Shown here piece by piece: positions 6,225-12,272 of a stretch of DNA of 12,272 nucleotides. The notes under the pieces were generated by a model. That model worked only from the letters and a program-made list of their open reading frames with translations. It did no database searches and had not been told where the DNA came from. Each line of letters starts with the position of its first letter. Position 1 is the stretch's first letter. A program made the position numbers and the translations under genes. Source of the DNA: Paenibacillus sp. oral taxon 786 str. D14 (GTDB taxonomy: Bacteria > Bacillota > Bacilli > Paenibacillales > Paenibacillaceae); contig NZ_GG695975.1 of NCBI RefSeq assembly GCF_000159955.1, forward strand, positions 79,450 to 91,721, read 5' to 3'.

Positions 6225-7199
6225 ATGGACGAAATGAGGATTAAGAAAAGCCCGTTTGAAAGGGCTAAAATGACGCTGGGCGTGTTGGCGTTAATCGTAT
6301 TGGCGGCTTGTTCCAAAGTAGAGGGTCAGGCGGATCATGTTCGCGCATCGGCTAATGATTCGCCAGTCAAGGTGGTGGCTACGATCGGAATGATCACAGA
6401 TGTCGTTCAGGAGGTTGGCGGCGAGCAGGTCGAGGTCACCGGTCTGATGGGCCCAGGAGTGGACCCGCATTTATACAAGGCATCGCAGGGGGATATCGAG
6501 AAGCTGGATAAGGCGGAGGTTGTTTTTTACGGCGGTTTGCATCTGGAAGGGAAAATGACGGAGATTTTTGAGAAATTGGAGCAGAAGAAGCGGACCGTGG
6601 CGGTGTCGAAGGACATTGATCCGAGCGAATTGCGCTCCGGTGCGGATGCCGGGGGCACGCAGTACGATCCGCATATCTGGTTTAACGTCCGGCATTGGAT
6701 AACAGCGACCCAAACGATTCGCGACACGCTGTCGGCCTATGATCCAGACCATGCGGACGTCTACCGGAAGAACGCCGAGGCGTATATCGCCGAATTGGAG
6801 AAGCTGGATGCGGAAGTGAAGGAGCGGATCGCTGAAATTCCCGAGCAGGACCGGGTGCTGGTTACGGCCCATGATGCGTTTGGTTACTTCGGAGATGCCT
6901 ACGGCATCCAAGTGATGGGCCTGCAGGGGATCAGTACGGCGGCGGAATACGGATCAAAGGATGTCGCCAAGCTCCGGGACTTCCTGGTTGAGAACAAGAT
7001 CAAAGCTGTATTCGTTGAATCGAGCATTCCGACCAAATCGATGGAAGCGGTGATTGCCGGAGCTGCAGAGCTGGGGCATACGGTGAAAATTGGCGGTGAG
7101 CTGTATTCCGACTCGCTGGGTGAACCAGGCTCAGAAGCGGACACCTACATCGAGATGGTCCGTCATAATGTCAACACGATCGTTGAGGCATTGAAATAA
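6225..7199 (+). CDS. mntA: Manganese ABC transporter, substrate-binding lipoprotein
   Basis: This 324-residue receptor of the ZnuA/PsaA cluster A-I family captures metal ion outside the membrane and delivers it to the permease. The N-terminus is a lipoprotein signal: charged residues, a hydrophobic stretch, and the lipobox L26-A-A-C29, with C29 the lipidated residue. The four metal ligands expected for the family are visible: H82 (VDPHLYKA), H150 (DPHIWFN), E265 (VFVESSIP) and D296 (ELYSDSLG). Glutamate at the third position, where ZnuA proteins have histidine, and the absence of a His-rich loop favour manganese over zinc. The ATG at 6225 has a good AGGAG seven bases upstream; an in-frame ATG at 6234 is a less likely alternative. 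It is the first gene of a four-gene operon behind an MntR-like site. The protein family is certain; the metal is strongly suggested. Confidence 0.93.
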   Translation: MDEMRIKKSPFERAKMTLGVLALIVLAACSKVEGQADHVRASANDSPVKVVATIGMITDVVQEVGGEQVEVTGLMGPGVDPHLYKASQGDIEKLDKAEVVFYGGLHLEGKMTEIFEKLEQKKRTVAVSKDIDPSELRSGADAGGTQYDPHIWFNVRHWITATQTIRDTLSAYDPDHADVYRKNAEAYIAELEKLDAEVKERIAEIPEQDRVLVTAHDAFGYFGDAYGIQVMGLQGISTAAEYGSKDVAKLRDFLVENKIKAVFVESSIPTKSMEAVIAGAAELGHTVKIGGELYSDSLGEPGSEADTYIEMVRHNVNTIVEALK

Positions 7200-7220
7200 C
7201 TCAAGGAAGGGTGATCCGAT

Positions 7221-7979
7221 ATGAATGTTTATCCGCTTGAAGTCAACCGATTAACCGTCGCTTATCAGAAAAAGCCGGTGTTAAGATCGGTCTCTTTTCA
7301 CATCCCGGAGGGGCAGTTGATTGGGATTCTGGGTCCCAACGGAGCGGGGAAATCCACGCTGCTCAAAGCCGTACTGGGGTTGCTTCCGACCCTGGACGGT
7401 GAAGTTCGCATCTATGGCAAATCCTATCGGGAGCAGCGCAAATTGATCGGCTATGTGCCGCAGCGCGAATCGGTGGATTGGGATTTCCCAACCCATGCGC
7501 TGGATGTCGTGATGATGGGCCGTTACGGCCAGCTTGGCTGGTTTCGCCGCCCCGGAGCGAAGGAACGGCAAATCGCGCTGGAGTGTCTGGCGAAGGTAGG
7601 GATGGCGGAGTATGCCGGGCGTCAGATCAGCCAGTTATCCGGCGGTCAGCAGCAACGGGTGTTTCTGGCCCGGGCTTTGGCACAAAACGCGCAGGTGTAT
7701 TTTATGGATGAACCGTTTGCCGGTGTCGATGCCACCACGGAAAAAGCGATCATTGCCCTGCTGCACGAATTAAAGGAGCAAGGGAAAACGGTGCTGGTGG
7801 TGCATCACGATTTATCCACGGTGAAGGAATATTTTGATCACGTGCTGCTGCTGAACGGTGAATTGATTGATGCCGGACCTACCGGGGAGACGTTTACACC
7901 GGAAAATTTGCACAAGACCTACGGTGGGAAGATTGCCATGCTGGCCGATTTCGGCGCGGTGCCTGCGGGGACGGTGTGA
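7221..7979 (+). CDS. mntB: Manganese ABC transporter, ATP-binding protein
   Basis: This 252-residue cytoplasmic ATPase powers metal import. All ABC motifs are in order: Walker A GPNGAGKST (38-46), Q-loop Q81 (YVPQR), signature LSGGQ (139-143), Walker B ending at D163-E164 (VYFMDEP) and the switch histidine H196 (VHHDLS). The sequence after the Q-loop (ESVDWDFPTHALDVVMMGRYG) is typical of the manganese/zinc subfamily, which couples to ABC-3 permeases. It starts 21 bases after the receptor gene with an AAGGAAGGG ribosome site, and ends 4 bases before the first permease start, so translation of the two is probably coupled. Confidence 0.95.
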   Translation: MNVYPLEVNRLTVAYQKKPVLRSVSFHIPEGQLIGILGPNGAGKSTLLKAVLGLLPTLDGEVRIYGKSYREQRKLIGYVPQRESVDWDFPTHALDVVMMGRYGQLGWFRRPGAKERQIALECLAKVGMAEYAGRQISQLSGGQQQRVFLARALAQNAQVYFMDEPFAGVDATTEKAIIALLHELKEQGKTVLVVHHDLSTVKEYFDHVLLLNGELIDAGPTGETFTPENLHKTYGGKIAMLADFGAVPAGTV

Positions 7980-7983
7980 TGCG

Positions 7984-8946
7984 ATGCTAACGACATTATG
8001 GCAATGGATAACGGATCCGAACCTGCAATGGATCTTAATGGGATCTTTGTTGCTCGGCTTGGGCAGCGGCGTTATCGGCTCTTTCACTTATCTTCGCAAG
8101 CAAAGCTTGCTTGGGGATGCGTTAGCGCATGCCGCGCTGCCGGGGATTTGCATCGCCTTTATGCTAAGCGGTGTCAAATCGGTGGGCCTGTTTATGCTTG
8201 GGGCCATCCTCGCCGGGATGGCGGCGACATTTGGCATCTCTGCCATTACCCGCTACACGCGGATCAAGCAGGACGCGGCGCTTGGAATCGTATTGTCGGT
8301 GTTCTTTGGCATCGGCATCGTGCTGCTGACCCAGATCCAGCACAGCGGCAACGGGAACCAAAGCGGGCTCGACAAATACATGTTTGGCCAGGCGGCTTCG
8401 ATGATGCTGGCTGACGTTTACTTGATGGGTGCGGTGTCCGTGCTGCTGATTGCGATATGCGCACTGCTCTTTAAGGAGTTGAAGCTGGTGAGCTTTGATC
8501 CCGGCTTTGCGAGGGGCATGGGGCTTAACGTGGCCTTCCTTGAGCAGTTGCTGTTGCTGATGACCGTGGTGGCGGTTGTCGTGGGCATTCAAGCCGTGGG
8601 TGTCGTGCTGGTAGCCGCCTTATTAATCACCCCGGCGGTTGCTGCGCGGTACTGGACCGACGCGCTGGGTGTGATGGTCGTGCTGGCCGGCGCTTTCGGA
8701 GCGCTGTCAGGGGTCACCGGTACGCTGATCAGCTCCACTTTGTCGAACCTGCCGACTGGGCCGGTGACAGTGTTAGCGGCGACCGCCTTGTTTTTCGTCT
8801 CCGCCGTGCTTGCGCCAAATCGGGGGCTGCTGGCCAAGTGGATACGCCGCTGGCGCAGCCGCAGCGAAATACAGCAACCGATGGAGCTGGCGATGATCCG
8901 GCAGGCTGGAAACACGGTGAATGCAGCCGAGAGGGGAGCGGAATAA
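7984..8946 (+). CDS. mntC: Manganese ABC transporter, permease subunit
   Basis: This 320-residue integral membrane protein of the ABC-3 family has about eight to nine hydrophobic helices. Family features include the early segment LRKQSLLGDALAHAALPGI, the central FDPGFARGMG that should contact the ATPase, and VGVVLVAALLITPAVAARYWT near the end. With the downstream paralog it forms the two-subunit membrane channel. The open frame extends back to 7867, but that would overlap the ATPase gene by over 100 bases and add an Arg- and Cys-rich non-family extension. The ATG at 7984, just after the ATPase stop, gives a normal N-terminus. Its own ribosome site is weak (GGGG at 7967-7970), which fits translational coupling. 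The C-terminal 40 residues are hydrophilic and variable in character. Confidence 0.93.
   Translation: MLTTLWQWITDPNLQWILMGSLLLGLGSGVIGSFTYLRKQSLLGDALAHAALPGICIAFMLSGVKSVGLFMLGAILAGMAATFGISAITRYTRIKQDAALGIVLSVFFGIGIVLLTQIQHSGNGNQSGLDKYMFGQAASMMLADVYLMGAVSVLLIAICALLFKELKLVSFDPGFARGMGLNVAFLEQLLLLMTVVAVVVGIQAVGVVLVAALLITPAVAARYWTDALGVMVVLAGAFGALSGVTGTLISSTLSNLPTGPVTVLAATALFFVSAVLAPNRGLLAKWIRRWRSRSEIQQPMELAMIRQAGNTVNAAERGAE
8932..8938 (+). promoter_or_regulatory. Ribosome binding site that fixes the start of mntD
   Basis: AGGGGAG lies 9 bases before the ATG at 8948. It sits within the extension that would follow from starting at the ATG at 8921, so the later ATG is the likely start. Confidence 0.7.
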
Positions 8947-8947
8947 C

Positions 8948-9841
8948 ATGGCCGATTTTTGGATTATTTTGACCGGCACGCTGGTCGCGGCGACGTGTGG
9001 AATTTTGGGTTGCTTTTTGGTATTGCGAAAAATGGCCATGGTCGGGGATGCCATCAGCCACTCCGTGCTGCCTGGCATCGCCATCGCGTTTCTGATCAGC
9101 AGCTCGCGGGACTCCTTACTGATGCTGATTGGGGCCGCCGTGCTGGGGCTGATCACCGTGTTCCTGATCCAGGCGCTGCAGCAAAGCGGCCTGCAATCCG
9201 ATGCCTCAATCGGCATCGTGTTTACGGCGCTGTTCGCCGTTGGTGTGATCCTGATCAGCCGGAACGCTTCGCATATTGACCTGGACCTGGATTGCGTGTT
9301 GTTCGGCGAAATCGCCTATGTCCAATGGGACACCTGGATTTGGAACGGCTACGATATGGGGCCGGTTGCCGTCTGGATGCTGGGCGGGACGCTGCTTATC
9401 GTGCTCGCGGCCATCCTGCTCTTCTACAAGCAGTTTAAGCTATGTGCCTTTGATCCCGCGTTAGCGGCTGCAGTCGGCATCCCGGTTGCGTTGTTCCACT
9501 ATCTGCTGATGGGGCTCGTATCGCTGTCGACGGTGGCTTCTTTTGAGAGCGTAGGGGCGATCCTGGTCGTCGGCATGTTGATTATCCCGGCCTCGGCAGC
9601 TTATCTGCTGACCGATCGGTTGAGTGTAATGCTCGGTTATAGCGTGCTGATCGGGGCGATAAGCGCAGCCGGCGGTTACTATGCGGCCAAATGGCTGGAC
9701 GCTTCCATCGCCGGCTCAATGGTAACGGTAGCCGGGATGTTGTTCCTGCTGGCGTTGCTCTTTTCGCCGAAGCATGGTTTGATCGCCCGGTTCGGGAAGA
9801 AGCACCGGAAACGCGATGGGCTGCATTCTGCGGCGGTTTAA
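8948..9841 (+). CDS. mntD: Manganese ABC transporter, second permease subunit
   Basis: This 297-residue ABC-3 permease is a paralog of the upstream subunit. The early motif VLRKMAMVGDAISHSVLPGI, the ATPase-contact region FDPALAAAVGI and ESVGAILVVGMLIIPASAAYLL all match the family. About eight membrane segments are visible, and the C-terminus is short and basic (RFGKKHRKR). The start at 8948, one base after the stop of the upstream gene, replaces the longer frame beginning at 8921. Two different permeases plus one ATPase and one receptor is the arrangement of the B. subtilis mntABCD operon. No clear intrinsic terminator follows the stop, so some transcripts may run into the prohibitin-like gene. 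Confidence 0.93.
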   Translation: MADFWIILTGTLVAATCGILGCFLVLRKMAMVGDAISHSVLPGIAIAFLISSSRDSLLMLIGAAVLGLITVFLIQALQQSGLQSDASIGIVFTALFAVGVILISRNASHIDLDLDCVLFGEIAYVQWDTWIWNGYDMGPVAVWMLGGTLLIVLAAILLFYKQFKLCAFDPALAAAVGIPVALFHYLLMGLVSLSTVASFESVGAILVVGMLIIPASAAYLLTDRLSVMLGYSVLIGAISAAGGYYAAKWLDASIAGSMVTVAGMLFLLALLFSPKHGLIARFGKKHRKRDGLHSAAV

Positions 9842-9955
9842 GGCAGCGGAACCGTATTCGATGAACGTAGAAGACGATGGTTAACATGAATCCGACACAC
9901 TTTTGTCAAGTTTTTGCCACCAAGCGACGGCCTTCTCCGTATTACTTATTAAAGT

Positions 9956-9978
9956 TAGCCGGTCAATCGGTCCGGCTA
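9956..9978 (+). other. Hairpin in the leader of the prohibitin-like gene
   Basis: TAGCCGG (9956-9962) and CCGGCTA (9972-9978) form a perfect 7-base-pair stem with a 9-base loop. It has no T-run, so it is not a usual terminator. It lies 30 bases before the start codon and 13 before the ribosome site, where it could affect mRNA stability. In the rest of the 9842-10007 gap I see no gene and no clear promoter. Confidence 0.45.
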
Positions 9979-9990
9979 GACCACATATTA

Positions 9991-10000
9991 AGGGGAGAGG
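9991..10000 (+). promoter_or_regulatory. Ribosome binding site that fixes the start at 10008
   Basis: AGGGGAGAGG stands 7 bases before the ATG at 10008. The frame is open to 9903, but that region contains the hairpin and would put 35 unrelated residues before the membrane anchor. Confidence 0.8.
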
Positions 10001-10007
10001 GATTCAT

Positions 10008-10850
10008 ATGGAGACAGGTACGCAGCAGCAAACCAAGAGGAATATGTCCGTGGGGAAATGGATTTCTACGGCCATCATCGTCATCGTCGTCCTGATCGTC
10101 GGATCCAACAGTTATGCGCAGGTCGAATACGGTCATGTCGGCTTGTACAAAACGTTCGGGAAGTTAAACGATAATATTTTGGCTCCGGGCATGCATTTCA
10201 AAATACCGTTTGTTCAAACCGTCATTCAGGTGAATACGCAGGTTACCAAAACGGAAACGGACACGACCGCATCATCCAAGGACCTGCAGCCGGTTTCGAC
10301 GCATGTTGCCGTCAACTATTCGGTGAACAAGGATTCGGCCTACAATCTGATGAACAATATCGGCGGCAATTACGATACGGTCATCATTAACCCGGCTGTG
10401 CAGGAAATCGTCAAAGAGGTGACGGCACGGTACCAAGCCGAGGATTTGATCGCCAAGCGTGACGTTGTCGCCGGGGAGATCAGCGAGCATTTAACCTCCC
10501 GTTTGGCCAAATACGATTTAATCGTTAACGAAATTAATATCGTCAACTTTAAGTTCTCCGACGCGTTTAACCAATCGATCGAAGCGAAGCAGGTAGCTCA
10601 GCAACAGGCGCTGAAAGCGAGCAACGATCTGAAGCGGATTCAGATCGAAGCGCAGCAGAAGATCGCTCAGGCGGAAGCCGAGGCTGAGGCGCTGAAGCTG
10701 AAGAAGCAGGAGGTTACACCGGAGCTGGTGCAGCTGAAACAGATCGAAGTGCAGGAGAAGGCGCTGGAAAAATGGGACGGCAAGCTCCCGCAAGTCACGG
10801 GCGGCGCCACACCTTTCATCGATATCGAGTCGTTGACCAGCCAACGCTAA
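10008..10850 (+). CDS. Prohibitin/Band 7 (SPFH) family membrane protein
   Basis: This 280-residue protein has a short basic N-terminus, one hydrophobic helix (about 18-34), a Band 7/SPFH domain (about 37-200), and a long helical region rich in A, E, K and Q (about 185-258) typical of the coiled coil through which these proteins form rings. Family-like segments include GHVGLYKTFGKL, APGMHFKIPF and the run from AVNYSV to VQEIVKEVTARY. Bacterial prohibitins of this layout are membrane scaffold proteins sometimes linked to FtsH protease regulation or microdomains; nothing here shows which applies. Eukaryotic prohibitins have a very similar order. No nfeD-type or protease gene is adjacent. It is preceded by the mnt operon and followed by its own terminator. 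Confidence 0.9.
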   Translation: METGTQQQTKRNMSVGKWISTAIIVIVVLIVGSNSYAQVEYGHVGLYKTFGKLNDNILAPGMHFKIPFVQTVIQVNTQVTKTETDTTASSKDLQPVSTHVAVNYSVNKDSAYNLMNNIGGNYDTVIINPAVQEIVKEVTARYQAEDLIAKRDVVAGEISEHLTSRLAKYDLIVNEINIVNFKFSDAFNQSIEAKQVAQQQALKASNDLKRIQIEAQQKIAQAEAEAEALKLKKQEVTPELVQLKQIEVQEKALEKWDGKLPQVTGGATPFIDIESLTSQR

Positions 10851-10872
10851 TCTGAGAGTTTTGAGTGGAGCG

Positions 10873-10897
10873 AAGCCGCCTGATGGGCGGCTTTTAT
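10873..10897 (+). terminator. Intrinsic terminator after the prohibitin-like gene
   Basis: AAGCCGCC (10873-10880) pairs perfectly with GGCGGCTT (10886-10893) around TGATG. The tail is short (TTTTAT), but the stem is GC-rich, so it should work. Confidence 0.8.
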
Positions 10898-10936
10898 CAT
10901 GGCTTATGAACTACTTGGCCTTATGTTCACTAAGCT

Positions 10937-10964
10937 TTGTCGGAGTACGGGATTATGATAAAAT
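10937..10964 (+). promoter_or_regulatory. Promoter of the HAD-DUF456 unit
   Basis: TTGTCG (10937-10942) and TAAAAT (10959-10964) are separated by 16 bases, and TG at 10956-10957 makes an extended -10. The site lies after a terminator and about 57 bases before the start codon. I see nothing else in the 10851-11020 gap. Confidence 0.6.
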
Positions 10965-11020
10965 GGCGATATGCTGTTTAGAGAGTCAAGAACTTCTTTG
11001 GGGATGGGGGGAGCTGTCTG

Positions 11021-11767
11021 TTGTTGAAATATAAACTGTTGGCGCTCGATATGGATGGAACTTTGCTGAACGACGAACTACAAATTTCGCCGGAGACGGA
11101 ACGATGGATTCGGAAGGCGGCGGCGGCCGGGGTCCACGTCTGCTTGTCGACAGGACGCGGCTATCGGGAGGCGGTTCCGTATGGCGATCAGCTTGACCTT
11201 GGAACGCCGATGATTACGGTAAATGGAAGCGAAGTGTGGAAGTCGCCGCATGAGTTGTACCGTCGGGTGCTGCTTGATCGATCACTCGTTTCACGAATGT
11301 ACGACATTTCCCGGGAAAAGAATGTCTGGTTCTGGGCCTACGCCGTGGAAGGCAATTATAACGAAGGAAACTGGCAACCGGAATTATTGGAACGGAATCA
11401 TTGGATGAAGTTTGGTTATTTTACCGAGGATGATGAGGTGAGGGGAGAGATTTTACGGCAGCTGCAAGAGATGGGCGGACTTGAAATCACGAATTCATCC
11501 CCGCACAATTTGGAGATCAATCCGAAAGGGATCAGCAAGGCCAGCGGCATTCAGACGGTTTGCGGACTGCTTGGACTGGAGATGTCCGAAGTCGTCGCGA
11601 TCGGAGACAGCTTAAATGACTTGGCTGCGATTGAAGCCGCGGGTCTGGGGGTTGCGATGGGGAACGCCCAGGAGGCCGTGAAGGAGAAGGCCGATGTCGT
11701 GACCACGTCGAATAATGAAGATGGCATTGCCTGGATTATTCGGGATTATATTTTGACAGGGGTGTGA
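11021..11767 (+). CDS. Cof-type HAD-IIB family phosphatase
   Basis: This 248-residue haloacid dehalogenase hydrolase, cytoplasmic and Mg-dependent, probably dephosphorylates small metabolites such as sugar phosphates; the substrate cannot be told. Motif I is D10-M-D12-G-T, with D10 the nucleophile. Motif II is S43-T-G-R, motif III is K173 (PKGISKASG) and motif IV is G-D196-S-L-N-D200. The IIB-type cap lies between motifs II and III and is somewhat short, making the protein slightly smaller than usual Cof members. The start is a TTG at 11021 with GGGGGAG seven bases upstream; the next codon is also TTG (11024) and is an alternative start. The downstream gene begins 4 bases after the stop, indicating an operon. 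Confidence 0.92.
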   Translation: MLKYKLLALDMDGTLLNDELQISPETERWIRKAAAAGVHVCLSTGRGYREAVPYGDQLDLGTPMITVNGSEVWKSPHELYRRVLLDRSLVSRMYDISREKNVWFWAYAVEGNYNEGNWQPELLERNHWMKFGYFTEDDEVRGEILRQLQEMGGLEITNSSPHNLEINPKGISKASGIQTVCGLLGLEMSEVVAIGDSLNDLAAIEAAGLGVAMGNAQEAVKEKADVVTTSNNEDGIAWIIRDYILTGV

Positions 11768-11771
11768 GAAA

Positions 11772-12263
11772 ATGGCGCTGTCCGTGATTGGCTGGATTTT
11801 GGTGATTGCCCTGTTTGCCGTGGGGATGGCCGGAGCGGTGTATCCCGTATTGCCTGGGGTGCTCGCCATATATTTTGCCTTTTTTGTGTACGGATGGTTT
11901 TTCTCGTTTGAGTCGTTTGGCCCCTTCTTCTGGATTCTACAAACGTTGATCGTGGTCGCGCTGATGGTGGCGGATTATGCGGTCGGGGCTTGGGGCGTCA
12001 AAAAATTCGGCGGCAGCAAGCTGTCCGTCTGGCTTAGCACGATCGGCATCATCATCGGTCCGTTTGTTATTCCGGCTTTTGGTCTGGTACTAGGGCCGTT
12101 GCTGGGTGCAATGATCGGGGAATTGATTAAGGGCGAGTCGCTCACCAAATCGTTTAAAGTGGGCATTGGTTCCGTCGTTGGCTTGTTTAGCAGCATGGTG
12201 GTCAAGGTGATTTTACAGCTGGTGATGATCATCGTGTTTATCATTTGGATCGTTGCATTTTAG
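11772..12263 (+). CDS. DUF456 family membrane protein
   Basis: This 163-residue, very hydrophobic protein has about four to five membrane segments (roughly 4-22, 26-45, 53-73, 86-116 and 138-162). It matches DUF456 by an early P-x-L-P-G turn (25-29), K77-K-x-G-G-S and a glycine-rich ladder ending in G-A-M-I-G-E-L (112-118). The function of this family is not established; the regularly spaced glycines suggest tightly packed helices. It starts 4 bases after the HAD gene with AGGGG at 11758-11762 as ribosome site, so the two are probably co-expressed. The stop lies nine bases before the window ends, so any following gene or terminator is unseen. Confidence 0.88.
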   Translation: MALSVIGWILVIALFAVGMAGAVYPVLPGVLAIYFAFFVYGWFFSFESFGPFFWILQTLIVVALMVADYAVGAWGVKKFGGSKLSVWLSTIGIIIGPFVIPAFGLVLGPLLGAMIGELIKGESLTKSFKVGIGSVVGLFSSMVVKVILQLVMIIVFIIWIVAF

Positions 12264-12272
12264 TTTTCATTC

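Noticed and set aside
7867..7983. 39-codon N-terminal extension of mntC
   Set aside because: It overlaps the ATPase gene in another frame, is Arg- and Cys-rich and unlike ABC-3 N-termini; the ATG at 7984 sits directly after the ATPase stop.
9877..10095. Possible 72-codon gene between mntD and the prohibitin-like gene
   Set aside because: It has a poor ribosome site, runs through the hairpin and into the prohibitin coding region, and shows no recognisable feature.
1..12272. CRISPR array, toxin-antitoxin, phage defence or secretion system
   Set aside because: I found no regularly spaced repeats, no nuclease, helicase or toxin family motifs, and all genes are explained by transport, envelope or housekeeping families.

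Overview
The window looks like chromosomal DNA of a Gram-positive, low-to-mid GC member of the Bacillales. Paenibacillus or a close relative is my best guess. The reasons are strong AGGAGG-type ribosome sites, some TTG starts, intrinsic terminators with T-runs, a lipoprotein metal-binding subunit, an MntR-type operator, and PBP2A-like class B penicillin-binding proteins. The genus is an inference; no marker gene here fixes it. All ten genes are on the plus strand and densely packed. There is no gap over 200 bases, and I see no tRNA, rRNA, CRISPR array, transposase, integrase or phage gene.

Layout. (1) 14-1662: two envelope genes, a small two-helix membrane protein followed by a polytopic membrane protein with a CvpA-like N-terminal half and a C-terminal transglutaminase-like domain with a complete Cys-His-Asp triad. 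(2) 1844-6026: two tandem, closely similar class B penicillin-binding proteins of the PBP2A/PbpH type, separated by a strong intrinsic terminator and followed by another. (3) 6120-9841: a manganese ABC importer, mntABCD, in the same order as in Bacillus subtilis, behind a promoter whose -35 region lies in an MntR-like box. (4) 10008-10850: a membrane-anchored prohibitin/Band 7 protein, closed by a terminator. (5) 11021-12263: a Cof-type HAD phosphatase and a DUF456 membrane protein, apparently one transcription unit with its own promoter.

How the parts work together. Region 2 supplies lateral-wall peptidoglycan transpeptidation, and region 1 may be a related envelope module, though only proximity supports that link. 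Region 3 is a self-contained Mn(II) uptake operon: lipoprotein receptor, ATPase and two permeases. The rest is general membrane and housekeeping function.

For four genes the longest open frame starts too far upstream. I moved the starts to 502, 7984, 8948 and 10008 on ribosome-site and family grounds. I found no new defence or mobile system. The points most worth a second look are the CvpA-transglutaminase fusion, the tandem PBP pair with a changed N-terminal RG motif and contrasting expression signals, and the layered operator-like sites in the mnt leader.
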